From Opisthorchis felineus (taxonomy: Eukaryota; Platyhelminthes; Trematoda; Opisthorchiida; Opisthorchiidae), in the NCBI GenBank assembly GCA_004794785.1, contig SJOL01006711.1, positions 628,211-692,210 of the forward strand: a stretch of DNA of 64,000 nucleotides. Direction: 5' to 3'. Made by a program: the position numbers and the translations under genes. The notes under the pieces are model-generated. The model was given only the letters and a program-made list of their open reading frames with translations, searched no databases and was not told the DNA's origin. Positions within the stretch are counted from its first letter, which is position 1, and the number at the start of each line of letters is the position of its first letter. Of the stretch, positions 1 to 12,849 are shown one piece after another.

Positions 1-984
1 CTGGGGACCGAGCAGCATTTGGCGAGATTTAAGATATATACTCGACACGGTTACAACCTAAAAGTTGTTATGGCAACTTTCATGGATGAACAGATTTTCT
101 GGCCTTGCGGATAGTCAAGAGACACTTGACTAAACGTCCAGAGTCTCTGCTCTTACAGGGGTTCATGATATAAGCCTCGTGGAATCTGTTACATAACGAT
201 CTATTCAAAAGTTTTAACGAAATTAATCTTTTCACGTGAGGGTTGGTCATAATTGCACACATATCAGGGCTCCAATAATCCGCCAATTTATGTTTGCTTT
301 CCTGGCTAGTATTCCTCTTCTTCGAGTGACTGATCCCGACACATTGGCTGCACAGCAATATCTTCCTGGCTCCGACACGTCCTCGCGCAGCACGTAAGAA
401 TTGAAAAAGCAGATAATAAAACTCGCCAGGTTAAGCCTATGTGGACGATCTCCATAAATGCTCAACCGTGTTACACTAACGAAAGCATTGTTATACTTTT
501 TGACATACCCTTGCTGATAAAATTGCTAACAAGGACCGATAAATTATATCGGTTCTCCAATTCCCATATCGATTTGTCCGTTTGGCTTTATGGCGGCTTC
601 GTCCTGTAGTCATGAATCGCTCTCTTTAATGATAGTTTCCTTGTGGAAAAGTTTTGCCTACTCTATATTATGTTTAGGCCGACTAACTAGTGATGAAATA
701 AAACGTCCTATCTTAGCATCACTTCAAGCATCTTGTATCTCTCCCAAGTAAAACGCTGAAAAAGCTTAAAAACTCTGCATTTCAAACTGAAATTATTGGA
801 ATTCACTAATTTATTTTGTTAAATCCAAGACAGTGAATGAATACTTTGAGACAGTAGCAAAACATTTCACGAATGAATTTTAAAACAGCAGTCTGATACT
901 TGAGATAATGAAATGTGCGTTGAGACTCTCAGCCTTGGTGATTACTGTGGAGTTTTCATATCTCACAAATTAGGACACTTCAGC
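1..984. other. Non-coding stretch, nothing recognised
   Basis: Only short open frames on both strands, none with a family motif, signal peptide or convincing splice borders. Probably intergenic or intronic. Confidence 0.6.
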
Positions 985-1056
985 ATCGCTCACCTGGATT
1001 GATGAGGAAGCCAGTCACGGAGCTCAGCGAACAAATCGACGATCATCTCACCAACA
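985..1056 (+). repeat. Short dispersed repeat block shared with 14513-14606
   Basis: The block reads cacctggattgatgagg, then gctcagcgaacaaatcgac and gatcatctc. The same ordered words, with substitutions and a longer middle, occur just after the retroelement block near 14.5 kb (gattggtgatgaaat, caggtcagcgaaaaaaccg, acgaccatc). Two independent copies in the same order argue for a shared retroelement untranslated segment. I cannot name the family. No coding potential is seen. Confidence 0.5.
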
Positions 1057-1897
1057 ACGAACAAGCACACTCATGAAACCAATAAATCTATATAATTTCA
1101 ATCCCATCATTTGCTCCAGGTACGTCTTAGCTAGTATCTACTCATTACTGGGAGATGCAAGAATGAAGCTCTGTCAAGCCTAGCAACTTGCCTTATTTAT
1201 ATGGCCAATCTTTCAAAACGAACTCAGACATGACCTTATCGAACTTGCTCATATCGTAACACTATTAAACCTCTGCGTAAATAGGTTACGCTAGGGCCTT
1301 TCACAATAACCTGCATCATTGTCACATAAGGATTATCCTGGTAGACTGAACAAGAATTTCTTCCCATTTGATCAAAGAGCCACAATAATCATTTGTGTAT
1401 TGGTATTTTTTGGTCCTCCATCTCAGGCCCAGGAAGTTTAAACTGAAGGATATTACACACGGTATGTTGCACGCATTTTCTTAAGGTTCTTCGAGTGGAA
1501 ATTTGTTTGATTCTTTCTCAGGACAGCCAGTTATTTGCCGAAACCAATACTTATGGTTCCAGCCAGGTTGTATATCCAGAGCAGTTAGGCTGCAATTCAG
1601 CGTACTTCCTTGTAAGGGCTTTTTTCAGTTGTAGCAAAACGTCGCACTGGGCCAATCTGTCAAGGCCGTTTTTATAGCACAGATCGACCTCACCTGCATG
1701 AAGAAAACTATATGCAACGTTTAACTACATTCAATCTGTTCAGGAAAAAGAACGTTCCATAGTTTAAGTGCACTTCCTGTAGGAAATTGCTATTCCGACA
1801 GCTATTCAGGTCCTAATTGAGCTATTTAAAACTGCGCAGTTGCAGAGTTGTGGCACTATCTCCTGCCTAACTGCAAGTAAATCCTACCGTTGATAGG
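1057..1897. other. Non-coding stretch, nothing recognised
   Basis: A 60-codon plus-strand frame at 1495-1677 shows no recognisable motif and lies within chance expectation. No repeats or RNA genes seen. Confidence 0.55.
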
Positions 1898-1976
1898 TCA
1901 TCTCTGGCCCAGCAGTGTAGCGTTCAGCCTCTAGGTGTACGGTCCTCGGTTTGACCCTTCTCGGAGATCCATTAGA
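1898..1976 (+). repeat. tRNA-derived SINE head (degenerate)
   Basis: A tRNA-like RNA polymerase III promoter can be read. An A-box-like segment, tggcccagcagtgtagcg, lies at 1906-1923, and a B-box-like segment, tcggtttgaccc, follows about 25-30 bases later. The spacing is right for a tRNA-derived head, but the arms do not fold into an intact tRNA, so a SINE fragment is preferred over a functional tRNA gene. On the other strand the same bases give an open frame (1884-2210) that is most simply a shadow of this repeat. Confidence 0.45.
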
Positions 1977-4742
1977 TGAGAATAACTGGTGTTTCTCCGT
2001 GAAAAAATGACGGCTGGTTGTAAGGAGCATAAGATTTACTTGAATATTCGAGTCTGTACTGAAACACAAGTGATTGTTAAAGATTCCATCACCGAGACCT
2101 TGATTACTCTGGTAAGTAATCTGCTGTGACCTCACATATCTAATTTTTCGCTTTTCCAGATCTATGAAGGATTCAGTTGGATAGCCAAAAGACGTTAGTG
2201 TTTGCAGCAACTGGATTTTAATTTCATTTCAGTACTGCTATGGAGGGGTCCAAAACGGTACGAATGGGTAGGTGAATTGTGAGAAATCATTTCCCTACAA
2301 GCGTGAAAAAATGAATCATTTGTAGGCCACAGTTCAAATTTTCGTACATAAAACCACATCTGGCTTCTCATAATCTATGCATATCATGTTGTCTTTATCG
2401 AAATTTCTGATTGCTAACGACGTAGATTAGTTGTCTTGCTGACTTTAGTGATCGTGCATGTACCATAAAGGACAGGGATTATGATTAATCGGCCTCAAAT
2501 AAGACCCGCTCCATCCAGTGCGCTACCAGCAAGCTGGACGATTTTCCCCAAAAACTCGTGAAAATGAGTCTCACCTATATTATCATGGAACATAGCTTTG
2601 TTTGAGGGACAGGTGGAAGTCCGAAATACTCACAGTCGTGCATAAAACAAGTTTGATGAACCATAGTTAACGATTTTGCATAATACTTTCTGAAAATGCT
2701 GGATTTTCTACGGCATTTTTACTTCCTAGAAGAATGGACGGAGTCAAACAGACTGGCTTGCCAAACACCACAGCGACAAAACCCTGCTACGACCTCAGTA
2801 TGAACGGATGCCTAACACAAAGCTCCCATCGTATCTCAAAATCTAGTTTAACTCGTCTCAAGTTTTCCCGAGAAGCTTACCTGATCTAAAATGAATTAGC
2901 GATCCTGAAAGACGAAGTTACCTATTACGTGATGCTTTGTAATTGATATCATCGAACTTTGTGACTATTGGTCACTATGTGTTGCTTCCAGATTATGGTT
3001 GAAAGCTGGATTAATTTCTTTAAATGCCCTTTTATAGCGGTCCAAAGAACTACATTGCGACTACAATTCACAGCTTTTATTTTAGGTTATATTGATTGGA
3101 ATACATGTCCGTATCAAATACAGTTGAATCCAGCAAAGCTTGTTCTCAGTTTCATGTTTTCGATGCTAACTTCTCCTTGGACTACAGTGGCAAAAATTGA
3201 CGCTGCCGTGAACCTTATGGCACTTTCGAATCCTGCACAAACTCGCCACTGTTTTTGTTGGATTTTTGCGTGGACTGGTAACTTATTCAGTGAACTATCC
3301 AGAATCAAATATCGTTGTCTCCCAATTGATTTTTTTTTCATTATATGCTGCAGCTGGAAAACAAAACATACAGACGTTATTCTTCCATAGGTATGCCTCC
3401 ATTAGGGTGAGGCTGGACAGAGCTGTCTCACAATATTTCAAGTAATAATTTAATTACTCAGAACATCTTATTGTGAATTCGAATGGGTGAAACCTAAATG
3501 AAACGAAGCATGTTAATTTGAGGGAAGTGGAAAACCTGGAATTGGAGCAACCTATGTTCACTCAGTTAGATCACAATAATTGCTTTGATCATCTGTCGAT
3601 TGACGGCTGTGGAATCTTCATATTCTATTGAGCTTGTCTAATCATCAGAGTAATCAAAACTTTGTGTTAATTTTCAGAAGTCATTTATTTTCATTAAATC
3701 GTGCAACATAAACATGTGTCCAGGTGACACCACTGTAACATACAGGTCATGGGCTGAATGGAGCCCAAAGATGAAGAGTTACTACCTGCTCACAAAACTT
3801 TCGACCAGCACACGTTGCTTACGATTTGAGTAGCTGTCATATAGTTTTATTCAATTTCTCAATGCGTCTTCAAGGGTACTACGGTGATGGCATTAGTCTG
3901 TTAGTTTTTTCCCGATAGCACGTTTGTTTTGCTTGGTTACTCACGATTCTGTAGAATTCCCCAGAGATTGCATTGTGGGAAGTTTTCTTATTCGATTATC
4001 GAGTATATATCAACGCAGCATAGGTCCCACCAGGTCGTTAGGAAGCACAGGAGAGAGATTGTATCAATGGTCGAACGTTTCATAACAAATATGACGTGAG
4101 ACAACTCACTTCAAGAGTAGAATTCACTGACAGCTAAGCTGTATTAGTGCCTGATTTTCCAGGGATTTTTTTGCAGAGTCAGACAATTTTTTCATTTATC
4201 TATTTTAAAAATATATTGGTTTTGTCTACTATCTGTCCTACTTTGCTAATTCCCAAAATTCAGTAGGAGTAGTTGAATGTTATTCAGTAATGCCATGCGG
4301 AACTTCACGAACGGTATAAGCTGGCATATCAAAACCTCCACACCTTAGGAAGTGTAGAATACTTTGACGTATTCGGGAGAGCCCAATTGAGTGACGCGCA
4401 AAATCACAAGCCAGAAATCGTGGATTCTTGAGATTTATCAATGAAATGCGGTACTATATGTATAAAATACGTAAGGAAAAGGGATACAAACCTTAAATTA
4501 TAAGGGTTTCCATCTACATTGTTGCACGAAGTAGTGCAAGTCCAAAGTAAGCCCTGAGAAGACGGCAAATCGATCTCAATTAGCGACCCACGCTTGCGCG
4601 GTAACGCAAAATGTCAAAAATTGTGCGTAAAAGATGGCCAACCAAATTGGTTCGACATGTCAAGGGAATTCCATAACTAAAGGCTGAGTAGCGCTATATT
4701 CTAAGTGCCAGTTTACCACACCACTGATCAGCGGCTTGTGAA
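1977..4742. other. Non-coding stretch with a rejected 140-codon open frame
   Basis: The longest frame (2968-3390, plus) is phenylalanine- and cysteine-rich with no family motif, and a 75-codon frame overlaps it on the minus strand. Neither has good splice borders or a convincing start. Otherwise AT-rich sequence without visible repeats. Confidence 0.5.
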
Positions 4743-4850
4743 TAAACGGTTCAGTGCTCACCTACTAGCCGGGAGGTTGTGAGTTCAAAATCCCCTAGAA
4801 GTGTGCACTGCTGATAAATTCCAACGCTGCTGCTTGGATTTTCAGCATTA
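4743..4850 (+). repeat. tRNA-derived SINE copy with a ribozyme-like tail remnant
   Basis: The head has an A-box-like stretch (ggttcagtgctcacc) and a strong B box, gtgagttcaaaatcccc, at 4779-4795. It is followed by gtgtgcactgctgataaa at 4801. CTGATAAA after the tRNA-like head resembles a decayed hammerhead CUGANGA core. In schistosome SmAlpha-type SINEs a hammerhead follows a pol III promoter, so this may be a related, heavily decayed copy. No matching GAAA arm survives. The tRNA-like head is well supported; the ribozyme tail is inference. Confidence 0.55.
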
Positions 4851-5703
4851 ACTGAATTCACTTGGGACGAAATGTCCATTGAAGAATAGCGGTAAGGTTG
4901 ATGGCAACTGGATATTCAGCGAACAGCTTTACCGTTAACGCGGCGTACCGTAAAAATTTATTCCTGGCTTATCATACGGCACACGTTTCACCTAAACGGA
5001 TGTTGCGGTGAACATTTATTCGGAAAATTATGTTTTAGTGCAGTACATCCAGTTCAGGGAAGCTGTGAACTAGACACTCGTTTGACCTCCTGCTGAGTTT
5101 CCCGTCAAAACAAACCCAATGTGCCGCATACATGTCCAAGCAAAAAACAATCCTACTAGGGTTTTGGTGATTAGGCGTACATGGTGTACACCATACAGAG
5201 CGTAAAAGGCTGTAAGCGTAGCGCAGCTTAGGATCTTACAATAATGTGGTAGCTATAGAGTTGCACGCAGTTGGTATTTAGTAAGAACTGAGCAACAGGA
5301 ATGGGCGGAAGAAGGTAGCAGATACTGCACTGACAACTGGCTCTATAAATACATCAATTAACCAGCAGTATAAAATAAATAGGACAACAGTATTGCAAAG
5401 CAGTAAGGGTAAGAGAGAGGTAGTCAATATCAAGACTCTTTGGAAATCTCAAGTAATATACAAACGTACTGATACAGGATTTTAGACTGTAAACGGGTTC
5501 AGTCCGCAGAAACATTCAGGGCTTTCGGCCGTCAGATCCGAATAAATGAAGGAACGAGAACTACCTACAATATTTATCTTACAGTGTGAAAAGACAACAC
5601 ATGTGGAAGAATTAAACTAAAACACGCTCTGAGACACGGTTATAATAAAAACGTAAATTTTCTATCAGTTAAGACGAAGCACAACTATACAAATAAACTT
5701 ATG
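4851..5703. other. Non-coding stretch, nothing recognised
   Basis: AT-rich sequence between two SINE heads. No open frame, RNA gene or repeat that I can support. Confidence 0.55.
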
Positions 5704-5950
5704 CCGGGTCGGCTAAGTTGATGCAGTGGATAGCGTTTTCGGCCACTGCGCTTGATTCCAGGTTCGTTCCCCGGTTTGACCTACTGGTCAAGGGTAGGAA
5801 ACTGTGAAAACTGAAGGCGAAGAGTCTGCCAAAACATCGTGTTGGATAGCATCTGAGGATCAGTAAACGTTAAGCAGAGACCGAAATACAGGTGTAACGG
5901 CGGATACTGCTGATGAGGCATACGCGTAGTCTGTGGTATTCTCGAAGCTC
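5704..5950 (+). repeat. tRNA-derived SINE copy
   Basis: This is the clearest tRNA-like head in the window. An A-box region reads ggctaagttgatgcagtgg at 5711-5729 and a B box, caggttcgttccccgg, lies at 5759-5774. The T-arm around it is nearly self-complementary (CCAGG against CCCGG). The body continues to ggatactgctgatgagg at 5902-5918, which again resembles the CTGATGAG of a hammerhead core, and the same position in the 4743 copy reads CTGATAAA. A tRNA pseudogene is the alternative; the shared downstream words favour a SINE. Confidence 0.6.
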
Positions 5951-7164
5951 CGCTCCACGTCTAATGGAAGGTGAGGTTAATTACGGGACTTGTGGGACTG
6001 CTTTGAAGAGTTCGTTTACAATTGCGTGATTGTCAATGAATATCCATGAGAGTTCAAGCAGATGCGTGAGAATGTTCCGTTTTAAAGAATTCTGTGCATA
6101 TGAGACGTTTACTCTCCTGTCCAGTAGTTTGTAACTGCTTAGTTGGTGTTTGCCAATAAACGAATTCGCCAGGAAGGGCTTTCCTGCTTACACAGGTAGC
6201 AAAAACCACCTAGCGAAAAACGCGTTCCGATAAACAGACAAAAACTATGCTGTTGGTGATTATTCAAAAGAAATAAGTTGCCCCTTTTTCATAGGGAAAA
6301 TTATCACATCCCGTAGACTTTCCAAATTTTCAGTCGACCTTAATAGTAGTGCTGCAAATGGACGAAGTTCTCTTAAATCATGAAGATAGAGTGAAAAACA
6401 GTTTGCAGATGGACACAGCTCATTCTCCATTGAAATAGCAAAACGCCACTAGAACAACTTTAGCGCTAGCTTCTCCATGTAGGCATCTGCACTGTTCCGG
6501 GTGATTCAAACTGTGACTTAGAAGAACAGGTCGTATGACTCAAAAGTTTCCAAACGCATACGTAGTTACCTACTCTTATAGTCCATAACCCTGAACATGA
6601 CTTGTACACCTTTCGAAAAAGAGAATTTCCCAAACAACCATGGAGTGAGGACTCATATACTCGGAAGAAAATGCTCTGTGTGGAAAGACATGTGCTTAAT
6701 AGAACCTTTAGGCAAACAATACCCGGAGTTCATAGTCACCTTAGGTGTGCCTTATAAAGAGAAAATACTATTGCAGCTCGTCACGAGTGTTACAGCGATA
6801 TCCAGGTAACACTCAGGTTCACGCTAAAGGGGATTGCAAACAAGTCTCCGTACAGTTTGCAGGAAGCATCCAGATCCGGATTTACTCGGTTACTGCCAAC
6901 AAGGATAGAATTTGCAATGGGATCTCAGGAAGTTTTCAACCATGTCGGTCGTAGTAAGCGAAAGGCCCTGGGTGAAAATGTTTTCGCTTAACCTACTTGT
7001 CAGTTTATAGTAGTCTGAAACTGGTGGTAAATGATTTCGTCAAACTTATGTCAGTGCGAATGCATTGCCATCACAGCTTAACTCCATCTAACGTCGGTCT
7101 AAAAGTTAACTCTACACTCGCGGACTACACTTAATTTCATACTCACTTCATTTTAAAGGGAGGA
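5951..7164. other. Non-coding stretch, nothing recognised
   Basis: Two overlapping plus-strand frames of about 70 codons (6597-6954) have no motif or signal peptide and are treated as chance. No repeats seen. Confidence 0.5.
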
Positions 7165-7405
7165 CCTACTGAATCCCAAATGAAACTATCGCTTATGGCA
7201 CTCTCCAACTGAATGTGCTGCAAAAGACCGCCTCATTTGTTACGATATTCGAGATATCGTGGTATATTTTCTTGAAGGAAGCAACTCGTATGATTACTAT
7301 GACCACTTCGACAGCTAGAAACCGGTTTATCCCTTTTCTTTGATCCCCAGGTAGGCGCAGTTCGAGAGTTCTACTTGTGTTCCGTTAGATCTCAATAGGA
7401 ACCCA
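7165..7405 (-). repeat. Hammerhead-like repeat, unit junction copy
   Basis: Read on the plus strand, this copy holds the tail of one unit (ccaactgaatgtgctg at 7205, gatattcgagatatcg at 7245) followed by the core region of the next (ttcgacagc, accggttta, ggtaggcgcag at 7308-7360). The same word order occurs at 36.95-37.46 kb and, inverted, at 39.35-39.7 kb. The ribozyme sense is the minus strand: cctacctgggg, then taaaccggt, then ctgtcgaag. The CTGATGAG box is damaged here (CTGGGGAT). Tail and core in one stretch show that units are arranged head to tail. Confidence 0.6.
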
Positions 7406-9089
7406 ACTGATTTTTGATGGATTTTTTCCTGAACCCATTTGTCAGCTATGCACTTTGCCTTCCGGTCACCCTATCTTCAGCTCTTTTTGCGGATACTATT
7501 ACGTTTTCAGATATAATGCTTGTGGTGAATAGGTTTAACCAAATCGCCTTGTGGTTGTTTCTTAACTTTCCACTTCCTAAAATCCATAGAACAGTTTTGC
7601 ATGCTACACCCGCAAAGCACTCCAGGCTGCATATATCACTGAGGAATATCCGACTATGAATACCTGGCAAGCAAAGATGTAACATTGCTCTAAGTATAAC
7701 AATCGGTCTGAAAAATTTTCACTAGAAACTGATACACTGTGCCCAAGATTTTGTGCCAAAATATCTTGATAAGAGACCTAGATTTCGTTTATTCTTAGTA
7801 TGAGAACGATGATATCATCGCAACTTCGTGACGCCAGGACTTCACAGTGAACATTTTTACCCGTATGTCAACCCAGTCAGAGACATTTGCCCTGGTATGC
7901 AACATGCAAGAATGGATATTTTCTACCATACATCTTCTATCACTCAGTGTGGGCATGAAAGAGGATTGTTGCGCACTGTGCATCAACCTAGCTGGAATAA
8001 AATTACCCCGTAAGCGTCAAATTCTGTTACCTATCCATCACTGTACCTGGTTTTCATATCCAAGTTGCTTCTCCAAAACTAGAGACCAACTTCTATGGAA
8101 AGTAGTTAAGTGGGCTATTTGACTGAAGATAGCATGATCACTTTGATAGGTTCGTTGTAATTGCTGGTTTGAACTTACCTCAAACATCTAGCTGTTCTAC
8201 CTTTTTACCTCTTCCTTCAGGTGCAAGCAAAATACTGGTCCAACAAGACCACACAATACCTAATATACTGTTGGGTAAAATTCGTGCCGTGGTACATTTT
8301 CTTTGCTCTTTCTCAGTCCTGGATTTCTGAAAAGCTTGCTAATTAGAAGAGGTTCCCAAGGGAACCAAATGAAATGAAACCAAATCATTTCCAATAACAA
8401 CCTGGTCGCCAGAGAAAGCCTGGATTCAACAGCTTTCTCTACGAGTACATTTGCTGACACCGGAGTTAACGTAGTATATTAGGGAAACCTATATGCTGGA
8501 TATACACAATAAAAAACATGTCGACCCTCAATACATGGAGTGGAAACTACTCATATTCTCAACGACAACAAGAGTGCCAAATATTTATTCGAACTTCAAC
8601 GGAGCAAACCCGTTTGAATTCCATTCCCATCCAAAACCAAAAACCAAAATAGTAATAGGCCGTCTGTTGGCATAACCGTTTCGGATAGAACGAAGACGAA
8701 CTATTTTTTTCGGCTTTTGAAATCCTGAAAATTGTGTTGGCCACGAGGGCATTGTGGTGGGTGAGAAAAATTATAGTGCAGGAAGGACCCAACTGCATCC
8801 GATAAAATACCAGCTGCGACCACACAAGGGAGTTTTATGTGAACAACGCGTCACACTGATTAACACAGCACAACTAGTGTACCCAAGGAAATTGTCCGGC
8901 AGAATAGCTCCCTGATCCAACAGATAGGTACTCAGCACCAAATGAATTAGATATTATTGTCACAACAGCTTCATCAAGATAAGTTATAGAGGCCCAACAC
9001 CTTGTAAGCATGGCAAGTCCTGGAAACCTTAGAAGGATGAGCTGTTTGTAGCGTCAGAAATAAACTGATCATCTACTATTATAGGAGGA
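7406..9089. other. Non-coding stretch, nothing recognised
   Basis: Several overlapping 60-90 codon frames on both strands (7414-8122, 8260-8825) cancel each other out as evidence. None shows a family motif. Confidence 0.5.
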
Positions 9090-9165
9090 TATATGTGAGC
9101 TGAAATCCGTACGCTGGCTCATCAGGGGATGACAAGCAATCTCCAAGTTTTGTTTTGTTTTGTTA
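9090..9165 (-). repeat. Probable decayed hammerhead-like repeat fragment plus TTTTG tract
   Basis: The plus strand reads ggctcatcagg at 9115-9125 and, after a substituted stretch, aatctccaagtttt. These match the ggctcatcagg and agtctccgagttt words of the better copies in the right order. The fragment runs into a short (TTTTG)n tract near 9147-9163. No flanking unit sequence is recognisable, so the assignment is weak. Confidence 0.35.
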
Positions 9166-12100
9166 ACATGCACCTCTGGCACGATACGTATTTCATGCAA
9201 TTGCAGGTTTACCATAGCAGATTTATATGACAATTCTAGAGTAATCAAAGAAGGTACTGTGAAAATGAACAAGAGCTTGCCCTTAAAACATCTGTCTGTA
9301 ATGATCTTCTGGTATCCTGTCCTAACGCATCCAACTTACTTTAAGTGATAAGCGATCAGTACCTGAGTAGTATTCTGGAGCGAATTTTAACCACGGAGAA
9401 ATAATCTTTCGGCCAGAAGTATGCGAACAAACAATTAAGTCGCCCACTTCTACGTCCGTGGCCCTAATACAAACAAGTTGAGGAATTAGTATTCCTGTTG
9501 TTAAACAATACTCCTATGTATCTGCCTATGTTATCACCTCTTACCTAACATTTGGTCTCATCCTCTGATGCCTGTGTCCACGATCCAAACCAATCGTTTG
9601 TTTATTCATCATTATGCTACCGGTTTTGACTTGGCATCCACACGTACAAAAAGTGGGTAAAAACTATCAAACGCACTTTTGGAAAGTGCTTATGCAACTG
9701 CTTTGGATACCTACTTATATGCTTTTGGTCCTCGCTGGTTTCTACGGCACATTTATCTATAAAATGCATAACCGTTATCACTAAATAACCATTTTTTCCT
9801 AAGTAATAACGCTTATTTGCTGTGTCAAATCCTGTCCGTTTTCTCACTTAACAGCCGCGCACGTCATGGTGCAAAAATTAATATTTCGCGCGCAGTCCAG
9901 GGGAACCAAATCATCAGAAAATGCATGATAATAAAAGAATTTATTACCGTATCATCCACGGCTAACATTAGAAGCGTTACGTTCCACATAGCATGTGGTT
10001 GACAAATGGAAAGTGCCTTTGAGACCTAAACAACCATAGATAAAATAAATACAGAATTCCTGACAACTAGATTCTTCTGTTAAGGTTGGATGGCTCACTA
10101 GGGTCACACACTGGGTTTATTCAAAAAACGCACTTAATATCAAATTATTCCGTCACATCCTAGCACCTTTGGTTCTGACTACAGGAAACGTTTTTAAAAA
10201 TAAAATGGCTGTAATGAGTATTGTCCTTGAGAGGGCGAACTGCATTTAAGCTGCTAAACAGATGTGATCCAACCAATCACTCACACCAAAAAAGGCAATC
10301 GATACGACTTCACTTTTATGTAACGGAGGATACGCCCTCTGACAGCAGAAAAACTACACCGTCCTTCTTGGCCTAAGTCGATTTTTGTACGAAAGCACAT
10401 CCAAAATCACTGCCAGAATCCACAAAAATGTTCCCAATTTGTCAGTGTTTTCACGAAACACTGTATTCTTATATCCTATCGTTTATCTAGGTTGGATAGT
10501 TGCGAATAATGCACCTAGCGTCAATCAACCGTGGTCAAAGTTCAGCACAGGCTTTATAGGTTAAAATTGTGATAGCGGACGATAACTTTGAACGTGCGAT
10601 CTTCGCGAGCATTGGATCATGTCGTGTAAAGCCAATGATGTCTGATTCTAACCTGATAATCCATAATGCTAACGAACTTGAAAATTCGCTTTGTACCAAA
10701 CAGGTACATTCCCATGCAGCTGTATGAGTCAGTCTGGTCGCGTGTGCTTTCTGTTATAGGAATTTCCTGATCATCTGAACCTGCGCAATAAATTCTGGTT
10801 TCAGAAGGATGAAAGGCTCCCATTTGCAACCAGACGAAGATAAGCCACAAAGACAGCCTATATTCCACCACGCATTATAGCCGCCGCCTAGGAACCCCAA
10901 ACTAGAACCGATCCGATCACGGTTTTTTTTCGTAGGCTGTAGAAGGGAGTCAGATTTTGCAAACAAGTTAAAAATTCACAAAAGGTGTTATGCAGTTTGA
11001 ATTTTACTGTTAATTTTACCCTGTTAAGTTGCAACGAGCGAACGGTTTCATTGAAATTTTCAGCTCACACTTCTGATTCAGGTTTGAGACACAAGTATGA
11101 TTCTTGTTGCATCAGCCTCACTGGAAAGTAACAGAACTCAGTGGCTCAGTTCCAAACGCAAAGACTGCCATCTGTATGCGAATTACACAGGCTCACATGT
11201 AAGACACGAATAACAATTGCCAAAATTATTGGTTTTCCTGTACGTGAACTATTCTCAGCATATTTCATCATGGCCTCTGTGAATGCACAAGCTGTCTGTC
11301 TAGTTAAGCTGAAATATGTCGAAAAATAAACTTTTTCGACAACACCGGAAACATTTTCAGGTACCTCCTAGTTGTGAAAATAGCTTTGGTCCATCGAAAA
11401 ACTGCGGGAGATTTGCACGCTGTGCCATTTGACTCCATTATGCAGAAGTGGTCCCAAGATTCCTCGTTAATTTATTTTTGCTGCATTATGCGCATATGCG
11501 CATTCGATATTTTCTGCTCAAACTTCATTCATTACTGCATACGAAAACATTCCGAATGGCAGTATAGAAACCTGTTTCTGTAAAGTCACTTGAGTCGGCT
11601 TTTGTGTCCATCTTTCTTCTAACAAACGTTTTACTTGCAATAGTTGGTGATATGTTATCCTCTTACATTGGCCAACAGCCCGTCGAGTAAACTACCGTCG
11701 ATACCGTCAAGTTTTGTACCTTATTTTCTTTCGAATGCCACTGGTTTTACACTATTTCAACTGTTCCCATCAGAGCTACTATTGTAGCTGTCGCACGTGG
11801 CCATCGGTGGAATGTCCTTTTCGTGCTTCAACTATCGGCCATTTTAATGAAAATGACTTGCTCCAATTCCATAGAATAAACAAAGCAAACTTATGAGCTT
11901 TTATAGCTTTATAATCAAGATGTGACCAAATCTCAAAGATCTTAGCCGGAGGAGATTTTTTCCACCAAATTCTATATGGTAAGCTTTAGTGCAACCGCTC
12001 AATAACAAATGGCCTCGCGTTGCTGTGCCCTTAAACATCAGGCCGCAGCTTCTCTATAAACATTTACACGTAATGTGTTAAGTCCTTAGTTAGGATGGAC

Positions 12101-12849
12101 TAATTTGATGGTCACAAACAATCAGACTGCTTCGGGTACTTCAAGAGCTGGCTGAGGCAGAACTTGATTCTATTCCCGAATCTTCAGGAACTTTCGCTCA
12201 TTAGTTGCCAGTGAGACTTCAATGAAGCGCTCATCTCTATTTAAAACTCTGCGCTTATCACTGCAAGACTAAACCATGATAGTTATGCCACCTTACACAA
12301 TTTGTCGTTATTCTTAGCAGGCTGGCCTTGCCTAATAAAAGATGACAACTTAATTTACCTTTTCCACAATATTGACCCGTCAATCCAGCTATCAAATTCA
12401 GAAGTTGGTGGTGGAAAGAATGTTTCAGAACTCCAACTCTTAGCAGGTCGTAGCGCTACGGTGGTTCTTAACAATGATCATAAAGATGACGTTTTACGTT
12501 GTTATCTAATGTAGGACGCATCGTTCGCCATTGTGCTAGAAATCTCGTTTTACTGACTGGCAGAGGCTCTCAAGTTGCCCTCATTAATCCAAGTCAACCA
12601 TATAAACCTAGGCATAGAAGCAGCTTCAGAAGAAAGATAATATTTGCAATAGGATACCCAGTAATTCTACTTGAGGCTGCTGTTCTTGTGACAGAATGTG
12701 ACACAAGTGGGAGCATTCCGACTCACTTAACTCGCCATAAAATGCAAAGCAATCTTTAACCTGGGTTCTTCATATATTGTACCTAGAACATGCAAAGAAA
12801 AAATCTGGAAACAACAAAACCCATCGGAAGACGTCAGACAAGCAGGGTT
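9166..12849. other. Non-coding stretch, nothing recognised
   Basis: Open frames are all below 90 codons and have no recognisable domain. Plus-strand frames at 12302-12759 sit close to the retroelement block and could be part of it, but I see no diagnostic motif. Confidence 0.5.

Noticed and set aside
2968..3390. 140-codon plus-strand open frame
   Set aside because: No domain, poor start context, low-complexity F/C-rich translation, and a competing minus frame. No splice borders that would make it an exon.
5704..5785. Functional tRNA gene
   Set aside because: A and B boxes are present, but no intact cloverleaf with a paired acceptor stem and anticodon loop can be drawn. Shared downstream words point to a SINE.
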